A DNA stretch of 64,000 nt from the NCBI GenBank assembly GCA_001574975.1, contig KQ965867.1, forward strand, positions 47,707 to 111,706, read 5' to 3'. Below are positions 53,300-64,000 of the stretch, in pieces. The first letter of the stretch is position 1. Each line of letters opens with the position of its first letter. The notes under the pieces are model-generated. The model was not told the origin of the DNA. It did no database searches and worked only from the letters and a program-made list of their open reading frames with translations. A program made the position numbers and the translations under genes. The DNA comes from Gonapodya prolifera JEL478. Taxonomy: Eukaryota; Monoblepharomycota; Monoblepharidomycetes; Monoblepharidales; Gonapodyaceae.

Positions 53300-56200
53300 C
53301 TCCTCCGCGGCAGACTGCCAGACTCTCGCTGGGCTTCTCACTGCTAACGCGATCGCTACGCCATGGACTCCCGCAACGAGCTGCTGCGCCTACGACTCAA
53401 GGAATGGACAGCGTGTGGTCTGTGATGCGAGTGGTGGGTGGTACCAGGCGGAGATTGCCTGGGGCGAGCGAGGGATGGGTGCTGACTGATGTTTTCGATA
53501 CGGTTCGATTCGGCAGGTCGCGTGACGGAGTTCTCCTGGATGGGCGGAACAATGAGGCAGCTGACGGCGCTGGGAAGTCTGACTAGCTTGAAAACATTGT
53601 GAGTTGTGGTGTGCGAGACGGAACGAACAAGGCGAAGCAGAGCGAAGTGCGGTCGAGCCCCGCGAAGCCTAGCGAGCCCGAGGCCTAAGCGCCGCTAGGC
53701 GCTGACCGACGCTGTCCAGTGAAGCGGAATATTCCGCGTTGGCAATATTTCAGTTTCTAAAGGTACACATCATTTTCGCCAGGAATCTCAACCACAACGC
53801 CATCACAGGACCGTAAGTCTCCCGTTTCTCCGCCTACCAGTGCCTGCTCTCCCTTAGCACGACCAATCAATAGTGTTCCCACCTGGGTCTCATCCCTCAC
53901 AAACCTCGAATCTCTCTCGCTCGCCCAAAATACCTTTGACGGTGCCTTCCCCGACCTCTCCGCGCTTACCAAACTGGCGTCTTTGCAAGCGACAGGGAAT
54001 TCGTGGACGAACCAGTCTGTTGCTTGGAAACTCCCGTGAGTTTGTCCTAATCACCAAACCCCCCCGCCCTACTTCCGACCACGACCGATCTACTCGCCAC
54101 ACCCACCCCACCTTCCCAGCCCCTCCCTCACGACCTCATGCTCTCTGTACCCCTCCGGTCTCTGCACCGACACCCCCCTCGCGCTCCCCCCGGCATGCGC
54201 CTTTGACTCATCCTTCCCTACTTCCGTCCTCCCACGTTGCACGACACCGGCGCCAGCGACTCTCGTGGCCTCACCGGACTGTGCCTACGTCGAGTCTTGG
54301 CTGACCGCGAACGGGGAGCAAGTGCCGTGGGTGCTGGGGAGATGTTGTGGGTGGTATGGAGGGAATTTCAGGAGGGTCGAGTGTACTGGAAGTGAGTGTC
54401 CCGGTGGCTTCTGCGCCTGCGTTTCGGCAGGATCGTAAACGCTGACGTCCAATAGGTCCTGATACGCCGCAAGCCCCGCCCCGGATCACGACGCTGTGGA
54501 TGCAGGAAATTGGTGCCAAGGAGTTCACAGACGCCCTTGCCGGTTTGGGCGGGCTTGTGTACGTGGATTTGTCGTCGAATGCGATTACTGGATCGTGAGT
54601 TGCCTTCAGGGGGTGGTGCCGTAGGGAACATGGTGGAGCTCTGAACGCTGACTGGGCGAACTGATTGGTGCTTGGACCAGATTCCCGACCGTGTTCCAGG
54701 GCATGCGAGAACTGCGAGAGCTGTGGCTCTCTGGAAACAAAATCAGCGGGCAGATACCGTCCTACATCGGGAACCTCACCAACCTACGCGGGCTGTAAGT
54801 GACTCGGTACCCCAGCGTCCAAGTTCCGTTTCGTGGGACGAGGTTGTTTAACAATGCCCCGGAAACAGACAACTGGACAGCAACGCACTGACGGGCGATC
54901 TCCCGGACATGACTGGTCTCATCAACCTGCGCCGACTGTGAGTTATATACACACCAAAACGTTTTTTATTCGTATGTCGTTACAGGATGGCAAACACACC
55001 TCTCACCAACAAAAGATCCCTCAACGGCAACTCATTCTCGCACGCTGCCAGTACGTATCCGCTCCTCCACCCTATCACAACATCGCTCCATTTTCTCTGC
55101 CCTTACCCGCTTGATCCCTCCGAAACACAGTCGAATCCCGCATACCCCCCTACGTCACCCAATGCAACCTCGAATCCGCCGGTCTGTGCCGCTCCCTCGC
55201 CCCGAGCGCGGCGACAAAGAGCGCGGCATGTTATACCACAGGATTGGCGGCGTGCGATGGTGAGCCCTGACTTTTGTCCTGATCAGGAAAGAACAGTGCA
55301 GCACGCACATCGAACCCGGCGGTTCTCCCCTCACCGTATTCTCCGTAACAGCTACGAGTGTGTTGGCAGTCAACGCAGCCGCGCCCGCGCCCGTCACCAA
55401 CCCCGTTTCCGGACCGCCTACACCTTCTTCACCACCCTCACCACCATCCGGCCTGACCTCCTCCGTCGGCACTCCGATGTTTGAATCGGCGGGAAATGGC
55501 GGGTACTCCACCGCGACCGTTGCTGCGATCGTGCTTCCACTCATTTTCGTCGTGCTGGGACTTCTGGCAGCGGGTGCGTGGGCACGACGACGGTACAGAG
55601 TCAGGAGAGGGCATGACCCGCCGTGGTGGCCTAGTATGGATAATGTGCGGGACTGGTTCGGACGCGGGAGTGCGAATGGGTCAGGGTACAGGAGCTTGCA
55701 GGAGGACTCGAATTGGATCCTCAGCGCGCCTGCGAACGGAAACGGAGGGGTTGCTCCACAACCGGACGAGGCTCGCAGACTGCGATCTTCGTTTGGACGT
55801 AAACTGTCCCAACGACACGCGAAGAACGGGATCAAGGAGTACACGCTCGGACTCGACCCCGCCCGGCGTGCGACGAAGCTCAAACGGTCCCGCTCCAACG
55901 CCTCGTCTGTGCCCGGTGATGCACGCCCGTCTGTGAATGTGAATGTGCGCAGGCCCATTACACCGCCGAGCGAGGATGAAGGGTCAGAGAGGGAGGGCAG
56001 TGTGTGGACGGAGATGGATGCCAGGAGTGACGTGCCGGGCAGTCCCATGGCGGCTAATCCAAGAAGAGTCGTGTCGGCGGGGTTGCCGTCTGCGATTGAT
56101 ACGAGGCGTGGGTCGGGGCACGTCAGGCTCAACGGCAGTCAGTTGGGGTCGGCGGCACCTACTAGTGCAGCAGGGCAGGGGTTCGCGTTCCCGGACTTGA

Positions 56201-56310
56201 TTGATTTGGGAAGCGGGTATGAAGGGAGCGAGAGCGGTGTGGATTCGATCGCGAGTCCCGTGGTTGGGCAGCCGACCGTGTCGGTGTCCACGGTGCCCAG
56301 GGCGGGGTAG
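53300..56310 (+). CDS. Single-pass membrane protein with plant-type LRRs (5' exon not found)
   Basis: Eleven exons join in phase: 53300-53433, 53517-53598, 53783-53812, 53874-54035, 54120-54391, 54456-54594, 54681-54794, 54869-54937, 54986-55050, 55131-55259, 55292-56310. They encode about 738 residues; an upstream exon in phase 2 with a signal peptide is missing. Order: a Cys-containing LRR cap (ADCQTLAGLLTAN, CCAYDSRNG), LRRs (LKTLNLNHNAITGPVP, LESLSLAQNTF), a second Cys-rich cap (CAYVESWLTANGEQVPW, CCGWYGGNF), more LRRs (YVDLSSNAITGSFP, ELWLSGNKISGQIPSYIGN, LQLDSNALTGDLPD), a Cys-rich juxtamembrane part and a Pro-rich stalk. A helix follows (VAAIVLPLIFVVLGLLAAG), then a basic, Ser-rich cytosolic tail of about 230 residues with no kinase. 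Probably a surface receptor-like or adhesion protein. The last acceptor (aaag before 55292) was chosen by phase. Confidence 0.82.
53688..53703. repeat. Perfect short inverted repeat in a GC-rich intron insert
   Basis: agcgcc and ggcgct flank a four-base loop. The hairpin sits in the third recorded intron of the LRR gene (53599-53782), which at 184 bp is two to three times longer than the others because of a GC-rich segment (about 53615-53735). This looks like a small dispersed repeat. Confidence 0.6.
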
Positions 56311-57525
56311 GCGTCGATATGCGTGGGAAAGATGTGTGTGTGTGTGTGTGATTTGTATACTGTCGCTGCTGGACCGCGAAAAAAGTGAATGTACATCATA
56401 AGTTAACCATGAACAGGATACGTGCGCAGGTACAATGGTAACTTGAGGAAGATACTACCAAGTATCCGCAGACATTGTCTACGCTCACTCTGCGATCCGC
56501 TCACTGCGGGTGAGTAATGACCCTATTATATGGCCGAGTCGGCGGTTGGGGACGATGACAAGCACGGCCCGCGCAGGGTAGAATTAACGCCCCGGGGCTG
56601 TGAGGAGAAGGGTAAGGGAGGAAGGGTGAAGGATCGGTCTGGAACCTGCGTACGTCGCGTGATTGTGTTCTTGCGGAGGTGTTACCTGTCGCAGGTTCGG
56701 TGCCCTGCAACCTCAGCACCGACTCTATTTTGCGTAATTGCCCGGGTTGGTGGAGTTAGTGGAGAGTGCGGGTTAGACTTATGTGAAGTAGAGGAGGGAA
56801 ATTGGGGGAATAGATCGATACTTTCGAAGGGCAATATACCCAAAAGGTAAGTTCTCTGGCACAGGGCAGAGGCCGCGGAGTTCAAATTCTCTCTCCCCAC
56901 GGCCGCTTGCAAAACGATGATTAACGAAAAAGTGCGGGCTGGGCAGGTGCTGTCTGAGAAGGTACGTTGCCTTTTTGTCTTTACTTCGCAGGAGCAGGAG
57001 TCGGTACAGGACGGTCATTATACGCCGATGTGTAAGCCGGGAGAGAATGCTCTCGCGCCAGGATGAAGGAACGGAGGGAGAGCGCGATGAGGAGACCACA
57101 CAAACCGGTGACTGTTGGGGTCCAGCAGGGATTGTTTATTCCCGGGCTGTCTCTCTAGCCGCGTCAGGGGGGGAGAGTCAATGCGTGTCCCTCGCGCAGC
57201 ACCAACCTTTGCCAGGTTTTGCGGGACGCTGCGCACCGCGATAGTTATTCTAAGGAGAACTGAATAAGTAGTAAATAGTAGTTTTCCCTCGTCGGAAGGA
57301 GAGGCCCCGCCCTGTTTTTTCGCCAGGCAGCAGGACGCTGAAGTTTGGCCCCTCACCTCCGAGTGATCAGTTCTTGAGGGCGCTCTTGGAGGCGAGCCCG
57401 ACCACCGCGGCGACCTAACTCTTAACATCCGGCGCTCTCCTATCTCTCTTTATTTTTTCTACCCTTTGCTACCCCGCGCTCGCCTGCATCGCTTACCTCC
57501 ACCTGCAAACACAACCCGAGTCAAC
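56311..57525. other. Intergenic stretch between the LRR and C2H2 genes
   Basis: About 1.2 kb without a supported gene; a (TG)n run lies at its start. I looked for tRNA-like arms near 56690 and 56880 but could not fold a complete cloverleaf. The last 200 bp, pyrimidine-rich before 57470, is the likely C2H2-gene promoter. Confidence 0.45.
56333..56350 (+). repeat. (TG)n microsatellite
   Basis: About nine TG dinucleotides just after the stop codon of the LRR membrane-protein gene, in its 3' untranslated region. Confidence 0.8.
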
Positions 57526-58774
57526 ATGAGTCTCCCCTCACTCGAGTCGCTCGGCCTTCTGCATCTGGGCACCCGCGAGCCATCAACTCATCTGCAGCCT
57601 TCACGGTCGCCCTCGCTGCCTGCGTCGGCTCCCCCGGGCGTCGCCTTCTCCTCCTCCGAGTCGATTGCCAGCAAACCCATCGACCCTGCGAGGGAACCCA
57701 GGGACGCCAGCGCACTCAACGCATTCGCAAACCCGCTCGCTTTCGACTCGCAGACGTCGCATTCTCCTCGCGTCGAATCGCTGCCCGCGCTGCCCTCGCT
57801 CAATCCCCATGGTGACTGGGCTGAACGCCACCCATACCTGCAGGGAGCACCGTCCGAGGCAGCACATCTCTACAAACCCCAACAATTCTTTCTCTCTCTC
57901 CCTTCGCTTTCTGCGTCTTCGTCTTCGTCTTCCTCTTCGGTCTCGCTCTCGCACCCTTCGCTGCCCCTTTCGTCCTCTTCGTCCTCGTCGGCGTGGAATG
58001 TCACCGAGCAAGGGCGGTGGGCCGAGCCCCTCCCTCTCAACCCCATGGACGCGCTCTCGGCCGTGGCTAGAGACGCAGGAAGACGCTTTGCGATAGAAAC
58101 CCAACACACCTCTGCATCTTATTCCGCTAGGTGGGTGTCAAACACATTTTGCCGAGAGGGTACCTAACTCCATGACCCCTCATTCTTTCCTCTCTGCCAC
58201 CACCTCAGAGCTGACTCGGCGAACATCCCAAGCCCACCATACACTCGCGACTCCGTCTCGCCGCCCCCACTCTCCGCGAGATCACCGGCCGTCGGTCTCC
58301 AAACACCGCCAAGCACGCCAGAAAAGCCACCACCCGAGATTATGCAACCCCTGCAGCACCACCACGTCTCCTCTTCCTACTCCATGCCTCCCTCCTCGCA
58401 CGCACACGCGCACCACATGCACCCATACGCCACCACCTCGACCTCCGTCGACGCATTCCCCCGCATTCGTTCCCCCATCATTCACCACACGCAGCAGCCC
58501 ACCGAACGCCCAACATGGCGCTTCGCGTGCGCCTGGCCAGGATGTGGGCGACGGTTCCCAACACCGGCTCATGTGGAAAGACATGCCAGGACACATACGG
58601 GCGCCAAGCCGTTTTCGTGCGATGTGTGTGGGTTGAGATTCTCGAGGTGAGGATCTCATTTGTGACTTTTGCTCAACTAAATGTTCGGTGCATTAACATA
58701 ACTCTACGATCTGCAGAAAAGACAACGCGCTCGTCCATCAACGCAAGAAGCACCCGTCCCCAACCTCCGCCTAA
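57526..58774 (+). CDS. C2H2 zinc-finger transcription factor (two C-terminal fingers)
   Basis: Three exons (57526-58130, 58209-58646, 58717-58774) join in phase to 366 residues. The first 300 residues are Ser/Pro/His-rich and probably disordered or activating. Two adjacent C2H2 fingers close the protein: finger 1 with C309, C314, H327, H331 (FACAWPGCGRRF, HVERHARTH), and finger 2 with C339, C342, H355, H360 (FSCDVCGLRFSRKD, VHQRKKH), joined by TGAKPF, a near-standard linker. The last intron falls inside finger 2. Paired C-terminal fingers with x4 and x2 spacing resemble fungal Msn2/CreA-like regulators, but target genes cannot be predicted. The poly-Ser run near residues 130-155 is low-complexity. 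Confidence 0.88.
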
Positions 58775-59633
58775 TCTCTCCCCATTTCTTGGACCCCGTT
58801 CCCCGCTCCCCAATTCGTACCCCCCACCACCGCGACCCACTCCCCTCACACCCTCACCGATACCCCCTCCCCCTCGCTCCGCGGTTTCTAGCTCCCCCAT
58901 CCTCCCTTGGCGCTAACAGCCGGGCGACCGGTCGCGTGCGGCCTGTTTTGCAGTGTGCGAGGGTCACCTGGTTGGAATATACTGTAGAATAATGATTTTC
59001 ATGTGATCCGATCGCGCTTTGCGGCTTGTTTGTTTTTCTTCGAACCAATAATAATGCAAATTGAAACGTTTGTGGGTCGGACTGGTCCGTGGGCTTGCTT
59101 CGGCGTGAGGATGGTCGGCGAACGATGACCGATGTGAGATTGGAAAACAAAAGCAAAGATCATTTTTTTCTTTTTTCTTTGTTTCTTTTTCTTTTTCTTT
59201 TTTTTTTTTTTTTCTCTCTCTCTACGACTTGTGACTTTGCGTCGTGTGGTTTCGGCTTTGCAGGCTGTCGTCGACATTCAAACATCAAATCGGTGGGACG
59301 GGACATGTGCCTGACGTGTAGGCAAGAAATGTCCGCCATCGAAATTTGGGAGAATAAGTCATATATGTTGTATTGCTCTCAAGTGGGCGCTGTAGTTCTT
59401 GCTCCTACGGATATAACGCTGTCAGTATCACATATACCGATCGGACAATCACTGGGCAGGTCGGACCTTGTTCTCTTTTACATGTATCTGCAACTTGGCT
59501 AATTATACATCACATGGAAACCTCGCTCACCCAACTTCTAACTTGTCCCCCATGTCGACGCACCACCACACACCTAATTCGTCCCCACATTCTCCTCCAA
59601 TCGACAATCACCCCAGCCGCTCGCAAATCGAAC
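58775..59633. other. Intergenic stretch between convergent genes
   Basis: The 3' regions of the C2H2 gene (plus) and the low-complexity gene (minus) meet here. It includes a strongly T-biased tract at about 59163-59221. No gene supported. Confidence 0.5.
59163..59221. repeat. T-rich low-complexity tract
   Basis: Nearly 60 bases of T with scattered C and G, ending in a CT repeat. On the minus strand it is an A-rich tract downstream of the low-complexity gene. Confidence 0.75.
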
Positions 59634-62600
59634 TCACTTCCTCCCCCTCCCCCCATTCCCTCCACCAGCCGCTCCACCCTGACCATCACCTCCAACCGCC
59701 GTGCCTTGTACCTCAACCTTGATCTGCACCTCAACAGGAACGTGCCTACCTCCCGGTCCTTGCGCCGGCATTGACACTGTCGCGGAGGCAATCGCCGTCG
59801 CCGTCGCCGTGGTAACACCTCCACCAGGAGACCCGCCCTGCGCCCCGCCAGCCGGGGCACTGGTCGAGAAGTAGTTCAACGAGGCAGTCCGCTTCGGGAT
59901 CTGCGGTGCAGTCGAGGCTCCACCAACTGGTCCCGGAGCCACACCGGACGCCGGCGAACCCAACTGCGTCCCGCCTCCTTTCCCCACACCTGCCTGCGCG
60001 TTATCGCGGGCCTGCCGTAACGCCGCCGCCGCTTTCGCCGCCTCTTGCACCGTTCCCGCCCTCTTGGCGCTCCACCACCTTCCGCCCCACCGCTGCTCGT
60101 ACTCGCAAAAGAAGCAGATGTAGTCATCGTCCTCCACGTTGGGCGGGCGACCTTCGCGAGCGAGACGCATTTGCTTGTTTCGGATCGCCGCGTGCAGGAG
60201 TGTACGGTCGTGCCGGGAGTTGGTCGGGTACGGGCTGCACAGGAGGTCAAACAACGGGCCCGGGGGCTGGGTTGTGGTCGTCTGGGGTTTCGCGGCGGTT
60301 TTCTTTTTAGAGCCCGTAGGGGGTGCCACGGTGGGTGGAGTCGTGGAGGCAGGGGAGTCCCCGTTGGTGGAAGGTGTGGACTTGGCGATTGCGCTGGGTA
60401 CGGCGGGCTTCTTAGGACCCCCAGCAGGTATGATTCCAGCGGCTGTCGAGACACTAGGACCGTGTCCTTGCGTAACCGCTCGTGGTAGAGACGGGGCCGG
60501 TACTGCCGTTGAAGGGGCTACAGGAGGCGCCGCTGGAGCAGATGGTTGGGTTTTGCGAGGATCCCCAAGCGTCGTGCCTGCGGGAGCAGAAGGTGCTGCC
60601 ATACGCGCTTCAGCTTGTACTATCCGATTGGACGCCGCCGTCTGGGGTTGCGCAGCTTTGATGATGTCCGCCAACTGTGCCTGCGCTGATTTCCTCACCC
60701 CACTTGGTGCCCTGGGCTGCGCAAGGGCTCTCTTGACTCCATCGGGTCCCTGAATCATCACCGTAGGTCGCCCAGATTTGGACGTGTTGGGTTGGTTGGT
60801 GAGTGGGGCGGTCGATTTGGGGAGGCGAACCGCACCGGCGGCTTCCAGTGCTGCCTCCCAGTCCGCCACACCGTCGGCGATCGTTGGATTTCGCGGTCCA
60901 TTTGAAACACCCACGATGGATGGGTCCTCGTCCACAAGGTTTGGCGGGGGTCGGAGGGACCCACGAGTCGGGCTGTTGGTCGAGTGGTCTGGGAGGCCTC
61001 CCCAGAGCAAGCTCGTCGAGGTCACAAGAGACGGGGGAAGAGAAAGTACACCACCACGAACTTGACTATCGAGAAGGGTGGAAGCACTCGGCGATCTCTC
61101 TTCAGCCGCCGCATTCAACACCGCATGAGACAAGGCAACTGAAAATGGATCCGCGCCACGCCGAGCGATACCGCCTTGATCGTCGGAGTCGTCAGAAATC
61201 TCACTGTGGTCCGTAGAAGAGCTCGCGCCCCATGTTGATCCACTGGGCCAGTTGAACGAGGAAAGCTGGGGAGGTGTCGCGGAAGGTGCTGCTACATGTG
61301 CGCGGGAGGACGACGAGACAGCGTAGAGCTCGTCTGCGACCATTCGAAAGGCTGCTTCTATTGAAGGCTCCACTCGGGACCCAAGATTCGCGTCGCTTCC
61401 AATGTTTGATGACGGCGGTGGCGTGTACGGTGGGGGCGGGGTGACTTGCTCCGGTACAGAGGGCCGCGACGTGTCAGAGGGACTTTCTGAAACGCGGCGC
61501 TTGCGGGCAGGTGGGCCACTGTGCGCGGGTTCTCTGGGTAGGGTGGGACGGTCCCGTGATGTTCGTACGCTGGTGTCTGGGGGGAACAAGGAGGGTGTAG
61601 GTGTGAGCGTCGCAGGGCTCGGTGGGAATGAAAATGGGGCTACGAAGCAGGAATAGGTCGGTGATACGTCGTCATTAGACGTTCCGTGAACTGTGACCGT
61701 GAAAACTCCCAGAATCCAGTGTACCAATGGTCACTCCATCTCGAAACTCACCTTTGGCTAAGTTCTCCGTCGCTCCAGGAGGCGCCGCTGTGCTACCACT
61801 CAAGTTCCGGGTGTCGCCGCCACCAGCTCCACCTCCATAGTGTTGCGGTCCTTTTGCGCCGCCTTGTGTCGACGATTGGGCCCCAGACCATGTTCCTTGC
61901 AACATAGCGGGAGTTATTGCAAGAAGTGTCTCGTCAACGACGAGGCCCGCAATGTCCTCCGGTGACAGAGGTGGGGGCGGGGACGACGGCGGCACGAAAG
62001 TGGTGTACGCAGGGAGCCGTGTCCCCGAAGAGGATGGTGCCGTGGATGCGGTGAGTGAAACGGAGAGAGCGTAGTCCCTTAAAGCGTTAGAAAAGCCATT
62101 GGACGTGAAGTTTGGTGGAGGTGCGGGTCCGAAGGGAGGTGGTGACTGCTGCAACTGGACGGGATGCCGTACGAAGTGATATAAGCGGGAATGAGACACT
62201 GCGAGGAGATGAATCCACTCTGTAAAAGAGTAAAGCCTCCCTTTTACTCGAATTCCTTTGTTTTCAGTCCGATGTCCCGGTGTTCAAAGAACTCACCTCA
62301 GGGACATGACCCAGAGCAATGCCAAGTCCAACCCCGATACCCGTCGACGACGTGCCATTCCCCGCTACCATTCCGCCCATTCCTGTGCTTCCAGCTGTTC
62401 CTAAACCCAGAGAAAGTCCGAGGGGCGTTCCGCGAACTTTTGCGACGATCTCCGGGTCCTCAAGTAACCGCCGGAGAACGTCAGACGCCAGAGCAAATTT
62501 CCGAGCGAGTTCTGCTGCCTCAGCCGCCGTTGCGGGAGGCTGGAGCGGTGACGGGATGGCGGTATCGTGTGTTGTGCCGTTTCCGACTCCACCGATGGAA

Positions 62601-62677
62601 GAGGAACCGGGAGGTCGCAGGGGAAGTGCGGAAACCAAGGATGCCAGTTGCGATGCGTCTATACCAGGAAAAGTCAT
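59634..62677 (-). CDS. Long low-complexity protein with a conserved CxxC segment
   Basis: Three blocks on the minus strand: exon 1 from the ATG at 62677 to 62297 (MTFPGIDASQLASLVSALPL, then a Gly-rich end); a middle exon ending at 61752; and a last exon 61576-59634. The middle-last junction keeps phase. The first junction does not fit with the best donor (62296), so a small exon may be missing between 62297 and about 62219. The total is roughly 920 residues, rich in Pro, Ser, Ala and Thr. The only ordered segment is near the C-terminus: LFDLLCSPYPTNSRHDRTLL, then DDYICFFCEYEQRWGGRWW with a CxxC pair. A similar C-x-F-C-E-Y-E segment exists in uncharacterised fungal proteins as far as I recall. 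The function is unknown; possibly nuclear. Confidence 0.65.
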
Positions 62678-63525
62678 CTTGAGTTCGCCGCTGGTGTGAT
62701 GTGTATGAGGGTTACTGAACACAAAAAGACAGTTTCATTGAAATCAGACTTGGAGGGTAGGGAACACGTCTCCTCCCTTGATGTTTCGCATTGTTTATAA
62801 CATAACTGTGTGCCCTGTTGCCCTTTTACTTTTTGAGACGAACGTGTATTATTTTAACGGAGAAGATGAAGGAATCCCAACGAATCAGAAGGGGTGAATC
62901 TGCATGTTCCTGGAAGATTCAATCTGAGAAATGAGAAAACGGTATGCCCGGGAATGTCGTCCTCTCTTCGCCCGCTGTAACGTCCTCTTGATCCAGCATA
63001 ACATGCGATAACTTTTTTAGAATCGCTCCTGTAGACGAATGATCTGGAGATAGAATCTCTGAAGTAGTGCGTTAAGAGTCAAGCCACCAGTAGCGTCGAT
63101 GTGAGCTAAGACTACTTACAGTCCCAGGACCATGAATGGTTTGGCGCTGTGCATTCATTGGATTGCACAGTGCAATGGCTCCTGCTGTAAGGGCACCGTA
63201 TTTGGGGTAGCCTACACTGGCTGTTTAGGCTAGGGTAGGTTATGGTAGACTATGATAGGCTAGAGGAGGGTATTGTAAGCCCTCACAGTCATGAGACTTT
63301 TTTTGGTTGGGTGAGGCAACTCTAATGCAGAGCACATTGATTGAAGAAATCCCACTATCTGACATGAATGACTCCACTATCTTCACATGGAACTTTGCCA
63401 AAAGGAAAATCAGGGCAATCTACAATTTGGAAATTTTTGATGTGCCTCCTTCATGGATTCAGGAAATAAAATTCATCGTCCACGGAATTACGTTCCCATT
63501 TACGTATTCCTGGCCAGACAACACC

Positions 63526-63542
63526 TAGGGTTAGGGGTTAGG
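63526..63542 (+). repeat. TTAGGG-like telomere-type motif
   Basis: tagggttaggggttagg, two to three degenerate units of the common fungal telomere repeat. Confidence 0.6.
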
Positions 63543-63660
63543 ATCAGTTCTTAGATTAAATGCATCTTGACATCTAGTCATATAATTTTATCATAATTAA
63601 GTAATAAAAATGAGACAGATAGTATAAAACTCGTATTTATGCACACAAATGTGCATCTAG

Positions 63661-63677
63661 CCAGCCATCTAGGCTGG
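63661..63677. repeat. Perfect inverted repeat
   Basis: ccagcc and ggctgg flank a five-base loop (atcta), inside a stretch where catct and gcatcta recur several times. Confidence 0.6.
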
Positions 63678-63727
63678 CATCTGGTGCATCTAGAAGGGCA
63701 GATACAACCTGCTTAAAATTTGGTTTT

Positions 63728-63741
63728 GGTTAGGGTTAGGG
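63728..63741 (+). repeat. TTAGGG-like telomere-type motif
   Basis: ggttagggttaggg, two exact TTAGGG units close to the start of the terminal duplication. Confidence 0.65.
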
Positions 63742-63770
63742 TGCAATAGGTCGCGGGTTGAGGGTGGGGG

Positions 63771-64000
63771 ATTTTCGGGAATGAGGACTTCATGCCCGGC
63801 TCCAATTGTGGTACCAAATGATAGCCCTGATATAGGAGACTGTGGGAAAATTCCAAAAACATGGATTGAAGATGTATTGGTGGTGTGGTGGGCAATTGAA
63901 ATGTGATGTGGTGGGTATTTTCGGGAATGAGAACTTGATGCCCAGCTCCAAATGTGGTACCAAATGATAGCCCTGATATAGGAGAGTGTGAAAAAATTCC
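63771..64000 (+). repeat. Near-tandem duplication with 146-bp spacing
   Basis: The sequence starting attttcgggaatgagg at 63771 recurs from 63917 to the end of the window (about 85 bp, few differences). It shares tggtaccaaatgatagccct and atataggaga. Probably the first units of a satellite array that continues beyond the window. Confidence 0.85.

Larger units (their letters stand above)
62678..64000. other. Repeat-rich, gene-poor end of the window
   Basis: No supported gene. A 73-codon frame at 63307-63528 has no recognisable content. The stretch contains degenerate TAGG words (63195-63270), two TTAGGG-like tracts, a perfect short hairpin and a near-tandem duplication at the very end. It is AT-richer than the coding part. 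Confidence 0.55.

Noticed and set aside
56690-56900. Possible tRNA genes (T-arm-like words near 56695 and 56880)
   Set aside because: The arms do not pair correctly, and no D-arm, anticodon arm or acceptor stem could be placed around them.
59906-61656. Several long plus-strand frames
   Set aside because: They are antisense shadows of the low-complexity minus-strand gene, which has consistent composition and a conserved CxxC segment.

Overview
The window reads as nuclear DNA of a fungus with many short spliceosomal introns. I rebuilt about a dozen spliced genes by hand. In most of them every GT-AG junction keeps codon phase, with introns mostly 55-90 bp long. A complete gene for calaxin, the Ca2+ sensor of flagellar outer dynein arms, points to a zoosporic (flagellated) lineage. 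An Opi1-like regulator, GH28 rhamnogalacturonases, a short peroxygenase and plant-style LRR proteins fit a chytrid-grade fungus living on plant or algal debris. A Monoblepharidomycete such as Gonapodya is my guess only; nothing here names the species.

Layout. 1-5.7 kb: a broken 2-hydroxyacid dehydrogenase fragment, an intact F-box-like gene and its decayed tandem copy. 5.8-9.6 kb: a 1263-residue fusion of a PARP6/8-like ADP-ribosyltransferase domain with a UBE2Q-like E2 domain. 10.3-14.6 kb: a PH-domain protein, a MYND-finger relic and a four-helix membrane protein. 15.4-21.4 kb: a secreted EXORDIUM (Phi-1) domain fused to leucine-rich repeats, a nitrile hydratase with beta and alpha subunits fused through a His-rich linker, and a decayed EXORDIUM copy. 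22.4-28.8 kb: calaxin, a wrecked one-repeat-per-exon LRR gene, a TatD-family protein and a mitochondrial thioredoxin. 28.9-31.7 kb: two further F-box-type relics and a stray copy of a dioxygenase exon. 31.9-37.9 kb: a membrane-anchored 2-oxoglutarate dioxygenase, an intact rhamnogalacturonan hydrolase and its heavily mutated tandem copy. 39.1-47.7 kb: an Opi1-like regulator, a MYND pseudogene, a small unknown gene, a PINX1/GNO1-like gene that seems to lack its G-patch core, and an unspecific peroxygenase. 48.1-52.8 kb: a MYND fragment and a gene-poor, AT-richer island with a dead Tc1/IS630-type DDE transposon. 53.3-62.7 kb: a single-pass LRR membrane protein, a two-finger C2H2 protein and a long low-complexity protein. 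62.8-64.0 kb: repeat-rich sequence with TTAGGG-like motifs and a 146-bp-spaced duplication, possibly subtelomeric.

How the genes relate. These are independent eukaryotic genes, not operons. Two themes stand out. First, extracellular work on plant or algal material: GH28, EXORDIUM-LRR, LRR receptor-like protein, and possibly nitrile hydratase and peroxygenase for nitriles and aromatics. Second, repeated local gene duplication followed by decay of one copy (F-box twice, EXORDIUM, GH28, a dioxygenase exon, MYND three times). The most unusual genes are the fused nitrile hydratase, the EXORDIUM-LRR fusion and the PARP-E2 fusion. All coordinates of spliced genes span first to last coding base; exon limits are in the evidence text.
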